Shown here piece after piece: positions 24,969-32,759 of a stretch of 33,469 nucleotides of DNA. Both the position numbers and the translations under genes were made by a program. Every line of letters starts with the position of its first letter. The stretch's first letter is position 1. Below the pieces are notes generated by a model. That model saw only the letters and a program-made list of their open reading frames with translations. It had not been told where the DNA came from and made no database searches. Source of the DNA: Chloroflexota bacterium (GTDB lineage Bacteria > Chloroflexota > Dehalococcoidia > Bin125); the NCBI GenBank assembly GCA_003228175.2, contig QGNQ01000024.1, positions 1 to 33,469 on the forward strand, in the 5' to 3' direction.

Positions 24969-26783
24969 ATGGCAGAACTACCGAACGACGAACAACCACA
25001 GGTCGACGCGGCAACCGCCGTCGCCGCGCGGGACACCGTCGAACCAGACGAGTGGCTGCGCCGCCAGCGCCACTCCGCCGCGCACGTCCTCGCCCAGGTC
25101 ATGCTGCAAATCTTCCCGGACGCCAAGCTGGCCATCGGCCCCCCCATCGACACCGGCTTCTACTACGACTTTCTCCTCCCTCGTCCCCTCACCCCTGGGG
25201 ATCTCAAGGATCTTGAGAAGCGCATGAAGAAGGAGGCCAAACGCGGTCACAAGTTTGTCTGGGAAGAGGTCCCAGGCGACGCCGCCCGTCAGCAATTCGC
25301 CGACCAGCCCTTCAAGCTGGAGCTGATCGAGCAGTTCACGGAGGAGAGCGATACCGTCGGCATCTGCACCCACGCCGACTTCACCGACCTCTGCCGCGGC
25401 GGCCACGTCCAACACACCAAGCAGCTCGGCTACTTCAAGCTCATGAGTACGGCCGGTGCCTACTGGCGTGGCGACGAGAACAAGCCCCAGCTGCAGCGCG
25501 TCTACGGCGCACTCTTCTCGCAGAAGGACGAACTCGCCGCGCACCTGGAGCGGCTGGAAGAGGCTGCCCGCCGCGACCATCGTCGTCTCGGCCGAGAACT
25601 CGGCCTCTTCACCTTCTCCGAAGACATCGGCGCCGGCATCCCCCTCTTTCTGCCCAAGGGCGAGATCATCCGCCACGAGATCGAGTCCTACACCCGCGAT
25701 GTCCAAACCCGCAAAGGCTTCGATCACGTCTGGACCGGGCACATCGCCAAACGCCAGCTCTACGAGAAGTCCGGCCATATCGACAACTACGACAGCGACA
25801 TGTTCCCGCCCATGGTCGACGGCGACAACGAGTACTTCCTCAAGCCCATGAATTGCCCCTCGCACATGACGCTGTTCAAGGCGGAACTGCACTCCTATCG
25901 CGAGCTGCCGATCCGCTACTCGGAGTTCGCGACCCTCTATCGCTACGAGCGCTCCGGTGTGCTCAGTGGCCTCACCCGCGTCCGCTCCCTCACCCAGGAC
26001 GACTGTCACATCTTCTGCATGGAAGCGCAGATCACCAGCGAATTCCTCCTCTGTCTGGAGATCGTGCAAGAAGAGATGGCAACCTTCGGCCTCGACCTCC
26101 GCGTCGCGCTGTCGCTGCCAGGCGAGGAGGAAGAGGGCAAATACGTCGCCGCGCCCGAGAAGTGGGACGCCGCCGTCGAAGCCCTCCGTACCGCCATGAA
26201 GGCCTCAGGCCTCGAGTACACCGAAGAGGTAGGCGAAGCCGCCTTCTACGGCCCCAAGGCCGACTTCTTCGCCCTCGACGCCCTGGGCCGCGAATGGCAG
26301 CTCTCCACCATCCAGGTCGACCTGATCCAGCCCGAGCGCATCGGCTGCGAATACATTGGAGAAGACGGCGACAAGCACACCCCCGTCGTGCTCCATCGCG
26401 CCGTCGTCGGTTCCACCGAGCGCTTCATGGGCGTCCTCATCGAGCACTGGGCCGGCAACTTCCCGGCCTGGCTCGCCCCGGTCCAGGCCCGCCTCGTCCC
26501 TATCGCTGATCGCCATCTGGATTATGCAAACAAAGTCGCGGCCCAAGCCAAGGCCCTCGGCCTCCGCGTCGACGTCGACGCCGGCGGCGAACGCATGCAG
26601 GCCAAGATCCGCAACGGCCAGCTCCAGAAAATCCCCTACCTCCTCGTCGTTGGCGACACGGAGGAGGAGGCCAACTCCGTCGCCGTCCGCAAGCGCGGCG
26701 GCGAAGACCTTGGCGTGCAAGACGTCGAAGCGTTCCTGGCGGAGCTATCGCAGGAGATCGAGGAGCGCCGAAGGGACGACTAA
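24969..26783 (+). CDS. thrS: Threonyl-tRNA synthetase lacking the TGS domain
   Basis: A 604-aa class II synthetase that charges tRNA-Thr. After about 30 variable residues the editing domain begins directly with H35-x3-H39 (RHSAAHVLAQVM) and CRGGH further on. The catalytic core shows MNCPSHM (zinc cysteine), motif 2 around LYRYERSGVLSGLTRVR and motif 3 GSTERFMGVLIEHWAG. The C-terminal anticodon-binding domain spans about 500-600. The usual N-terminal TGS domain of bacterial ThrRS is absent, and no upstream in-frame extension supplies one. ATG 24969 has AGAGGGG 7 nt upstream. Expression is evidently governed by the T-box leader. Confidence 0.97.
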   Translation: MAELPNDEQPQVDAATAVAARDTVEPDEWLRRQRHSAAHVLAQVMLQIFPDAKLAIGPPIDTGFYYDFLLPRPLTPGDLKDLEKRMKKEAKRGHKFVWEEVPGDAARQQFADQPFKLELIEQFTEESDTVGICTHADFTDLCRGGHVQHTKQLGYFKLMSTAGAYWRGDENKPQLQRVYGALFSQKDELAAHLERLEEAARRDHRRLGRELGLFTFSEDIGAGIPLFLPKGEIIRHEIESYTRDVQTRKGFDHVWTGHIAKRQLYEKSGHIDNYDSDMFPPMVDGDNEYFLKPMNCPSHMTLFKAELHSYRELPIRYSEFATLYRYERSGVLSGLTRVRSLTQDDCHIFCMEAQITSEFLLCLEIVQEEMATFGLDLRVALSLPGEEEEGKYVAAPEKWDAAVEALRTAMKASGLEYTEEVGEAAFYGPKADFFALDALGREWQLSTIQVDLIQPERIGCEYIGEDGDKHTPVVLHRAVVGSTERFMGVLIEHWAGNFPAWLAPVQARLVPIADRHLDYANKVAAQAKALGLRVDVDAGGERMQAKIRNGQLQKIPYLLVVGDTEEEANSVAVRKRGGEDLGVQDVEAFLAELSQEIEERRRDD

Positions 26784-26791
26784 TGTGCTCC

Positions 26792-26883
26792 CGTCCGTGC
26801 TGAGCCCGTCGAAGCGTGAGCGGGATCCGGTGCGCCCACCCCGTTCCTGCCGAGCCTGTCGAAGCGCGAGCGGGATCCGGTGC
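26792..26883. repeat. Two 42-bp copies of a GAGCC-GTCGAAGCG intergenic repeat
   Basis: The copies at 26792-26833 and 26842-26883 match at all but 6 of 42 positions, with a 50-bp period. The core gagccYgtcgaagcgYgagcgggatccggtgc recalls the dispersed 'ctgagcctgtcgaag' intergenic repeats seen in many GC-rich bacterial genomes. It lies between the convergent thrS and cyclase genes. Confidence 0.75.
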
Positions 26884-26906
26884 CTAGCCTCTGAGCAAGG
26901 AAGCCG

Positions 26907-28205
26907 TCAGCCCACCGCCACGACAAACAACCGCATCGCCTCCGCAAACCCCTTCAACGACGCCTCCCCCCGGTCGACGAACCGGAACGCCTTGCCCCGG
27001 CACAAGTCCCGCACCACCTGTGAAGCCAACACCTGCCCGGGCTCCGCCTCCGCACAGACTCGGGCCGCCAACTGCACGGCGCTGCCGAAGTAGTCGTCGT
27101 TCTCCGCGATCGGCTCGCCCGCGTTCATCCCGATCCGCACGGGCACTTCCGCCGCGTTGAGCACTGCTTGCATCTGCAGCGCCGCCTCCACCGCCGCCGC
27201 CGACCCAAACGACGCCATGATTCCGTCCCCCGTGTGCTTCACCTCTTCCCCGTCATGCGCCGACAGCGCATCCCGCACGGCCTCGTCGTGAACCCGCAGC
27301 ACCTCCTGCGCCCTCGCATCCCCCACGCTCTGCGTCAGCGCCGTCGACGCTGCCAAGTCCGTGAACAGGATCGTCCGCACTGACCCAGCAGGGGCTGCTG
27401 CCACCCGCGTGTCGACCTCTGGCGTCCGCCCCTCCGACAGATATTCCGCGATCGCCTCGCGCGCTTCCGCCTGGTGTCGGTAGATCACCGTGGTCGCATT
27501 CGGCAACCCCGCCGCCACCTCGCGCGATGCATTCGCGGGGCTGCCCGCGCGCCACAAGACCAAGGCGGGCGCCTCAATCTCGCCCAATTCATCGGCGAGT
27601 TCGATCGAATGCACCGCCTGGCGCAACAGCAAGGCCACTTCCGCCTCCGTGGTTCGCCGTAGATACTCGGTCAGCGCATCCATCGCGCTGACCTCTCGCA
27701 AGCCCGCCTGTAGCCGCGCCGTCACCCGCAGATACAGGTCCCAGTCGGTCTCGGCGATCTGCCGCATCGCCCGGTCCTCCGACGATTGCCCGTCCCAACG
27801 ATGACTCGCCCTGGGATCGACCAGCAACAGTCGCTCCACGAGTTCGGGCCGCCTCAACGCCATCAGCAGCGCCAGTTCCGAGGCCTCCGTGTGCCCGTAG
27901 ACCAAGACGCGCTCGACGCGCGTCGCCGCCAGCACGGCGTCCACGTCGAGCAGCAGGTCCTCGGCGGACATCTTCGCGATCTGGCGGTCGGACTGCCCGG
28001 AACCACGATTGTCGTATTGAATCACTCGATGGTGACGTGCGAAGAACAGCAGTTCCTCGCGGAACCCCGGCATCAGCCAGATCTCCGCGCTGTTCATGAA
28101 CGGGATGCGGGGCATCACCAGAAGCGGCGGGCCTTCGCCCACCTCCGTATAGGCGATATTCACCCCGTCGGTGCTGCGCGTGTACTGGATCGATGGTGCG
28201 TCCAT
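26907..28205 (-). CDS. Alpha/beta-hydrolase fold fused to class III nucleotide cyclase
   Basis: A 432-aa fusion. Residues 1-255 form an alpha/beta-hydrolase fold (GPPLLVMPRIPF, VIQYDNRGSGQSDR), but the nucleophile elbow reads VYGHTEASE in place of G-x-S-x-G, so it may be a ligand-sensing rather than hydrolytic domain. Residues about 280-432 form a class III adenylate/guanylate cyclase: metal aspartates in RTILFTDLAAST and KHTGDGIMASF, then VRIGMNAGEP and DYFGSAVQLAARVC. The transition-state Asn is Gln here, a substitution I believe occurs in related proteins. I start at ATG 28205 because the frame upstream (to 28319) runs into the typA leader. It is divergent from typA. Confidence 0.88.
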   Translation of the reverse strand: MDAPSIQYTRSTDGVNIAYTEVGEGPPLLVMPRIPFMNSAEIWLMPGFREELLFFARHHRVIQYDNRGSGQSDRQIAKMSAEDLLLDVDAVLAATRVERVLVYGHTEASELALLMALRRPELVERLLLVDPRASHRWDGQSSEDRAMRQIAETDWDLYLRVTARLQAGLREVSAMDALTEYLRRTTEAEVALLLRQAVHSIELADELGEIEAPALVLWRAGSPANASREVAAGLPNATTVIYRHQAEAREAIAEYLSEGRTPEVDTRVAAAPAGSVRTILFTDLAASTALTQSVGDARAQEVLRVHDEAVRDALSAHDGEEVKHTGDGIMASFGSAAAVEAALQMQAVLNAAEVPVRIGMNAGEPIAENDDYFGSAVQLAARVCAEAEPGQVLASQVVRDLCRGKAFRFVDRGEASLKGFAEAMRLFVVAVG

Positions 28206-28335
28206 GTCGCCGATTCTAGCTCGCCCGCAAGGCCACACGTCGTCAGGACACAGACCGAACCACTCCCGCCCCATAAGCTGGCTACACGATAGAACGTACG
28301 ACCGACCCTCATCACACACCCCTCAGGACCACACT

Positions 28336-30180
28336 ATGCCCAGCCGCGACGATCTGCGGAACGTGGCGATCATCGCCCACGTCGACCACGGCAAAACCAC
28401 CCTCGTCGACGCCATGCTGCGTCAGTCCGGCTCCTTCGCCGAGCATCAGCACGTCGACGATCGCGTCATGGACTCCATGGACCTGGAGCGCGAGAAGGGC
28501 ATCACCATTCTCGCCAAGAACACGGCCATCCACGTCCCCGACGCCGACGGCAACGACGTCAAGATCAACATCATCGACACCCCCGGCCACGCCGATTTCG
28601 GCGGCGAAGTCGAGCGCGGCATCACCATGGTCGACGGCGTCCTTCTGCTCGTCGATTCCAGCGAAGGCCCCTTGCCTCAGACCCGTTTCGTCCTCCGCAA
28701 AGCGCTGGAGGCCAAGCTCACCATCGTCCTCGTCATCAACAAGATCGACCGCCCCGATGCCCGCATCCAAGAGGTTGTCGATGAGGTCTACGAGCTCTTC
28801 TTCGACCTCGATGCCGACGAATCCCAGATCAACTTCCCGATCGTCTACTGCAACGCCCGCGCCGGCACCGCCACCCTCGATCTGGAGCGGCCCGGCGCGG
28901 ACCTGCAAGCGCTCTTCACCACCCTGCTGCAGGCCATCCCCGCGCCGACCTACGAAGAGGGCCACCCCCTGCAAGCGCTCGTCACCAACCTCGATGCCTC
29001 GTCCTATGTCGGCCGCATCGCACTCTGCCGCGTCATCCAAGGCACGATTAGTAAGGGCGCCATGCTCACCCGCTGCCGCCTCGACGGTGGACAGGAGCGA
29101 GTCCGCATCACCGAGCTGTACGTCACCGAAGCCCTGGAACGCGTCGACGCCGACAGCGCCGGCCCCGGCGAGATCATCGGCATCGCTGGCCTCCCCGACG
29201 TCACCATCGGCGAAACCCTCACCGACATTGACGACCCCCGTCCGCTGCCCGTGATCACCATTGACGAGCCCAGTCTCTCCATGACGATCGGCATCAACAC
29301 CTCACCCCTCTCGGGCCTGGACGGCAAGCAACTCACGGGCCGCCTCGTCAAGAATCGCCTCGACGCCGAAGCCGTCGGCAACGTCTCGATCCGCATCGCC
29401 GACGCCGACCGCTCCGACACCTGGGTCGTCCAAGGGCGCGGTGAACTCCAGCTTGCCGTCCTCGTTGAGACGATGCGACGCGAAGGCTTCGAAATCACCG
29501 TCGGTAAGCCCGAAGTCGTCATCCGCGAGGTCGAAGGCAAGCGGCACGAGCCCGTCGAGCGCCTCTCCATCGACATCCCTGAGGAATACATGGGCGCCGT
29601 CACCCAAATCATTGCCCCGCGCAAGGGGCGCCTTGAGCAAATGGTCAACCACGGCAGCGGACGCGTCCGCATGGACTACGTCATCCCAGCCCGCGGCCTG
29701 ATCGGCTTCCACACCGCCTTCCTCACCGAGACGCGCGGCACCGGCATCCTCCACCACGTCTTCGAGGGCTACGAACCCTGGCACGGCGACCTGCGCATTC
29801 GCCCCACCGGCAGTCTCGTCGCCGACCGTCGTGGCGCCAGCAACTCCTATGCCCTGCTCAACCTGCAAGAGCGCGGCGTCCTCTTCGTCGGCCCCGGCGT
29901 TGAGGTCTACGAAGGCATGATCGTTGGCGAGAACCCCCGCACCGAAGATATGAACGTCAATCCCACCAAGCCCAAAAAGCAGTCCAACGTCCGGTCCTCC
30001 ACCAAGGACGAGACCGAGAAACTGATCCCGCACCGGCTGCTCTCCCTCGAACAGTCGCTGGAGTTCATCCGCGAAGACGAGTGCCTGGAAGTCACCCCCA
30101 GCCACGTTCGCCTCCGCAAGCTCACCCTCGATCAGCACACCCGCAACCGCCAACAAAGCCGCGCCGCCGCCGGAAAATGA
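28336..30180 (+). CDS. typA: Ribosome-associated GTPase TypA/BipA
   Basis: A 614-aa translational GTPase that acts in ribosome assembly and stress or cold adaptation. G1 is AHVDHGKTT (14-22), G3 [14 protein letters not shown] and G4 NKIDRPDAR. TypA-specific segments follow: [43 protein letters not shown], and the C-terminal domain with GRNVRSS-like [13 protein letters not shown] and the conserved [19 protein letters not shown]. Full length. ATG 28336 follows AGGA; the longer frame upstream to 28171 overlaps the divergent cyclase start and is discounted. It is flanked on both sides by minus-strand cyclase sequences. Confidence 0.98.
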   Translation: MPSRDDLRNVAIIAHVDHGKTTLVDAMLRQSGSFAEHQHVDDRVMDSMDLEREKGITILAKNTAIHVPDADGNDVKINIIDTPGHADFGGEVERGITMVDGVLLLVDSSEGPLPQTRFVLRKALEAKLTIVLVINKIDRPDARIQEVVDEVYELFFDLDADESQINFPIVYCNARAGTATLDLERPGADLQALFTTLLQAIPAPTYEEGHPLQALVTNLDASSYVGRIALCRVIQGTISKGAMLTRCRLDGGQERVRITELYVTEALERVDADSAGPGEIIGIAGLPDVTIGETLTDIDDPRPLPVITIDEPSLSMTIGINTSPLSGLDGKQLTGRLVKNRLDAEAVGNVSIRIADADRSDTWVVQGRGELQLAVLVETMRREGFEITVGKPEVVIREVEGKRHEPVERLSIDIPEEYMGAVTQIIAPRKGRLEQMVNHGSGRVRMDYVIPARGLIGFHTAFLTETRGTGILHHVFEGYEPWHGDLRIRPTGSLVADRRGASNSYALLNLQERGVLFVGPGVEVYEGMIVGENPRTEDMNVNPTKPKKQSNVRSSTKDETEKLIPHRLLSLEQSLEFIREDECLEVTPSHVRLRKLTLDQHTRNRQQSRAAAGK

Positions 30181-30187
30181 GCGGCCC

Positions 30188-30376
30188 TTAGCCCTCCGAC
30201 CGCCCGACCTCAAACAGCCGCACCGGCTCTTCGAACCCCTTCATCGTCGACTCCCCCAGATCGTCGAACCGGAACCCCTTGCCTCGACAGAGGTCTCGCA
30301 CGACCGACGGCGCCAACACCTGCCCCGGCTCCGCTCGATCGCAGACCCGCAGGGCAAGCGGTACGACGCTAACCTT
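30188..30376 (-). pseudogene. Remnant of a class III cyclase C-terminus
   Basis: Minus-strand translation ending at TAA 30188-30190 reads VPLALRVCDRAEPGQVL, then VVRDLCRGKGFRF, then KGFEEPVRLF. It aligns without gaps to the last roughly 57 residues of the hydrolase-cyclase at 26907-28205 (AEPGQVL, VVRDLCRGK and KGF are identical). Homology stops at about 30376. There is no start codon, metal-binding part or catalytic core, so this is a truncated, non-functional duplicate or the relic of a paralogue. Confidence 0.85.
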
Positions 30377-30410
30377 CGTCGATTGCCGCTTCCGTTATGT
30401 CCCGCTGCAC

Positions 30411-30456
30411 TTATCGACAACGTCGATAACCCCATACGCCACCGCCCGCCTATGAT
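30411..30456 (+). promoter_or_regulatory. Possible accC promoter with a palindromic operator
   Basis: A perfect inverted repeat TTATCGAC-AAC-GTCGATAA (30411-30429) lies upstream of a good -10 box TATGAT (30451-30456). The -35 region would overlap the palindrome's end and has no consensus match, which suits a regulated promoter. The leader to the accC ATG is about 55 nt. Confidence 0.45.
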
Positions 30457-30517
30457 GCTCCGCAGCAACCTGACGGCTCCTCTTCAGGAGACCGCCGCCC
30501 GAAGGAGCGTCCCCCGG

Positions 30518-32077
30518 ATGGCGACACCTGCCTCCAGTTCCCAACCTCCCTTCAAGAAGCTCCTCATCGCCAATCGCGGAGAAATTGCCGTCCGCGTCAT
30601 TCGCGGCGCCCGCGACATCGGCATCGCCACTGTCGCCGTCCACTCCGATGTCGACGCCAACCTCCCCCACGTCCGCCTCGCGGACGAGGCCTACTGCATT
30701 GGCCCCGCCCCCTCCGCCAAGTCCTATCTCAACACGGAGCGCATCCTCGAAGTTGCCAAAGAAACGGGCGTCGACGCCATACACCCCGGCTACGGCTTCC
30801 TCTCCGAAAACGCCGCTTTCGTCGACGCCTGCGAAGCCGCTGGCATTACCTTCGTCGGTCCGTCCGGCGACGCCATGCGCCAGATGGGCGACAAGATCGA
30901 ATCACGGCGCACCATGAAGGCCGCGGGCGTTCCCATCGTCCCCGGTACCATCGACCCCGTTGCCGATCCCGAAGAAGCGATCAAGATCGCGAACGGAATC
31001 GGCTACCCCGTCGCCATCAAGGCCTCCGCCGGTGGCGGTGGCAGAGGCATCCGCATCGTCGAAAGCGAAGGTGAAATGGCCCGGGCCATGGCCAACGCCC
31101 AAGACGAAGCCCGGGCCTCCTTCGGCGACGACGCCGTCTTCATCGAGAAGTACATCAGCCCGGCCCGCCACATTGAGATTCAGCTCATCGCCGACAAGCA
31201 CGGCAACGTGGTCACCCTCGGCGAGCGCGAATGCTCCATTCAGCGCCGCCGCCAGAAGCTGATCGAGGAAGCCCCCTCCACCGCCGTTTCCCCGCAGCTG
31301 CGCGCGCAGATGGAAGAAGCCGCGGCCAACGTGGCCCGCGCCGTCAATTACTACAGCGCCGGAACCGTGGAGTTCCTCGTCTACGGCGAGGACGAGTTCG
31401 CCTTCTTGGAGATGAACACGCGGCTCCAGGTCGAACACCCGGTCACGGAAATGACTCGCGGCGTAGATCTCGTCGGCGATCAACTCCGCATCGCCGCCGG
31501 GGAACCGCTCACCTACACCGCCGACGATCGCCCTCTGCATGGCTGGTCCATGGAGTGCCGCATCATCGCTGAGGACCCCTTCAACGGCTATCTGCCCAGC
31601 ACCGGCAAGATCCCCTATTACCGCGAACCCGCCGGCCCTGGCGTCCGCGTCGAGAGCATGCTCCACGCCGGCATGGAAGTCAGCATCCATTACGACTCCC
31701 TGCTCGCCAAACTGGTCACCTGGGGCGAAGACCGCGAGCAGTGCCGTCAGCGCATGAAGCGGGCGCTCTCCGAATTCCAGATCCTCGGCGTCTCCACCAG
31801 CATCCCCTTCCACCTCGCCATGCTCGACGACGCCAACTTCATCGCCGGCGACATCACCACCGACTACGTGGAGTCATCCTTCCAAATCGGCGACGACCGA
31901 CCCGATACCTCTACCCATGCCGCCCTCGCGGCCGCCGCCTTCCTCACCAAAGACGGCGAATCCGCCCCCGCCGAACCTCGCCTCAACGGCGATGGCAGTC
32001 GTAGCCGTGCCTGGGGCATGTATGCCCGGGGCAAGCGCACCCCACTGGAGATCGGATGGCGAAGAAGCTATCTCTAG
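30518..32077 (+). CDS. accC: Biotin carboxylase subunit of an acyl-CoA carboxylase
   Basis: A 519-aa ATP-grasp enzyme that carboxylates the biotin on its carrier protein using bicarbonate and ATP. It begins with KKLLIANRGEIAVRVIRG and has HPGYGFLSENA (90-100), the ATP-binding glycine loop ASAGGGGRGIRI (169-180), KYISPARHIEIQ, ERECSIQRR and the catalytic EMNTRLQVEHPVTE (298-311). The C-terminal 60 residues extend beyond the E. coli AccC end and finish GKRTPLEIGWRRSYL, as in propionyl/acetyl-CoA carboxylases of some GC-rich bacteria. ATG 30518 follows GAAGGAG. The frame extends upstream to 30383 but that part lacks conservation. No carboxyltransferase gene is in the window, so acetyl- versus propionyl-CoA specificity is open. 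Confidence 0.95.
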   Translation: MATPASSSQPPFKKLLIANRGEIAVRVIRGARDIGIATVAVHSDVDANLPHVRLADEAYCIGPAPSAKSYLNTERILEVAKETGVDAIHPGYGFLSENAAFVDACEAAGITFVGPSGDAMRQMGDKIESRRTMKAAGVPIVPGTIDPVADPEEAIKIANGIGYPVAIKASAGGGGRGIRIVESEGEMARAMANAQDEARASFGDDAVFIEKYISPARHIEIQLIADKHGNVVTLGERECSIQRRRQKLIEEAPSTAVSPQLRAQMEEAAANVARAVNYYSAGTVEFLVYGEDEFAFLEMNTRLQVEHPVTEMTRGVDLVGDQLRIAAGEPLTYTADDRPLHGWSMECRIIAEDPFNGYLPSTGKIPYYREPAGPGVRVESMLHAGMEVSIHYDSLLAKLVTWGEDREQCRQRMKRALSEFQILGVSTSIPFHLAMLDDANFIAGDITTDYVESSFQIGDDRPDTSTHAALAAAAFLTKDGESAPAEPRLNGDGSRSRAWGMYARGKRTPLEIGWRRSYL

Positions 32078-32565
32078 CCGTTGGCTCCGCGCTCCACGAT
32101 CTCGAGATCGTCGAGCGTGAGGACGGATCCTTCACGATGCGAATCGGGGAGGACGAGCACCAAGTCAGTATGCGCCGCGTGGGCCACGGCGCACTGCACC
32201 GACTCATCGTCGATGGCGAGACATCCGAAGTCTGGGTCACCCGCGGCGAGGCTGGCCTCGATGTCTTCGTCGGACCCGATTCGCACAATGTGCGCATTCA
32301 CCGGGCCAGCGGCGCCGCGGGAGGACCTGAGGTCGCCGAAGGCGAGCTCGCCATCGTCTCGCCAATGACCGGCGCCGTGGTCGAAGTCCTCGTTTCCGCG
32401 GGCGACACCGTCCAGAAGGGCGACCCGCTCGTCGTCGTCGTCGCCATGAAGATGAACAACGAGATCAAAGCTCCTGTCGACGCCGTGGTGCAGGCCGTCA
32501 ACGTCACCGCTGCCGACGCCGTCGAACAAGGTGACGTCCTCATCGTCCTCGAAGTCGCCTCGTAG
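32056..32565 (+). CDS. accB: Biotin carboxyl carrier protein
   Basis: A 169-aa carrier protein. Residues 95-168 form a biotinyl domain with SPMTGAVVEVLVSAGDTVQKGD and the biotin site AMKM (K132). The preceding position, normally Glu in EAMKM, is Val-Val here. The N-terminal 80 residues are a beta-rich region (LIVDGETSEVWV) of the kind seen before biotinyl domains in propionyl/pyruvate carboxylase-type enzymes. ATG 32056 overlaps the 3' end of accC by 22 bp and has GGAG 7 nt upstream, so the two subunits are translationally coupled. Confidence 0.93.
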   Translation: MAKKLSLAVGSALHDLEIVEREDGSFTMRIGEDEHQVSMRRVGHGALHRLIVDGETSEVWVTRGEAGLDVFVGPDSHNVRIHRASGAAGGPEVAEGELAIVSPMTGAVVEVLVSAGDTVQKGDPLVVVVAMKMNNEIKAPVDAVVQAVNVTAADAVEQGDVLIVLEVAS

Positions 32566-32677
32566 CAGCAGAGCAATCCACCACGATTCACGCCTTTGCA
32601 GGAGGCAGGCTGCGCGCCTTCGCGGCAGGCCTGATCTTCGGCCCACCAACCTGGTGCACCAACCGCCACCGCCGCGA

Positions 32678-32706
32678 TTGCTCGCCCAATCCTGGATTGC
32701 TAGCAT
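32678..32706 (+). promoter_or_regulatory. Possible infC promoter
   Basis: TTGCTC (32678-32683) and TAGCAT (32701-32706) are 17 bp apart, with transcription expected near 32714, giving a leader of about 45 nt. The 194-bp gap from accB also holds an imperfect GC hairpin around 32605-32635 that may end accB transcription. Confidence 0.35.
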
Positions 32707-32759
32707 CGAGGGGTATCTGAATTGTCCCATCAGCGACAGATACTGAGTGGAGGCCGTCT

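Noticed and set aside
24978-26069. 363-aa minus-strand frame antisense to thrS
   Set aside because: Composition (Val/Gly/Leu/Glu-rich with no motifs) is typical of an antisense frame of GC-rich codons; thrS is certain on the other strand.
29302-30213. 303-aa minus-strand frame antisense to typA
   Set aside because: Shadow of typA; the portion past 30180 is also in a different frame from the cyclase remnant.
30383-30517. 45-residue N-terminal extension of biotin carboxylase
   Set aside because: It overlaps the palindrome and the -10 box, lacks conservation, and ATG 30518 has GAAGGAG.
30902-31813. 303-aa minus-strand frame antisense to accC
   Set aside because: Shadow frame without motifs; accC motifs on plus are complete.
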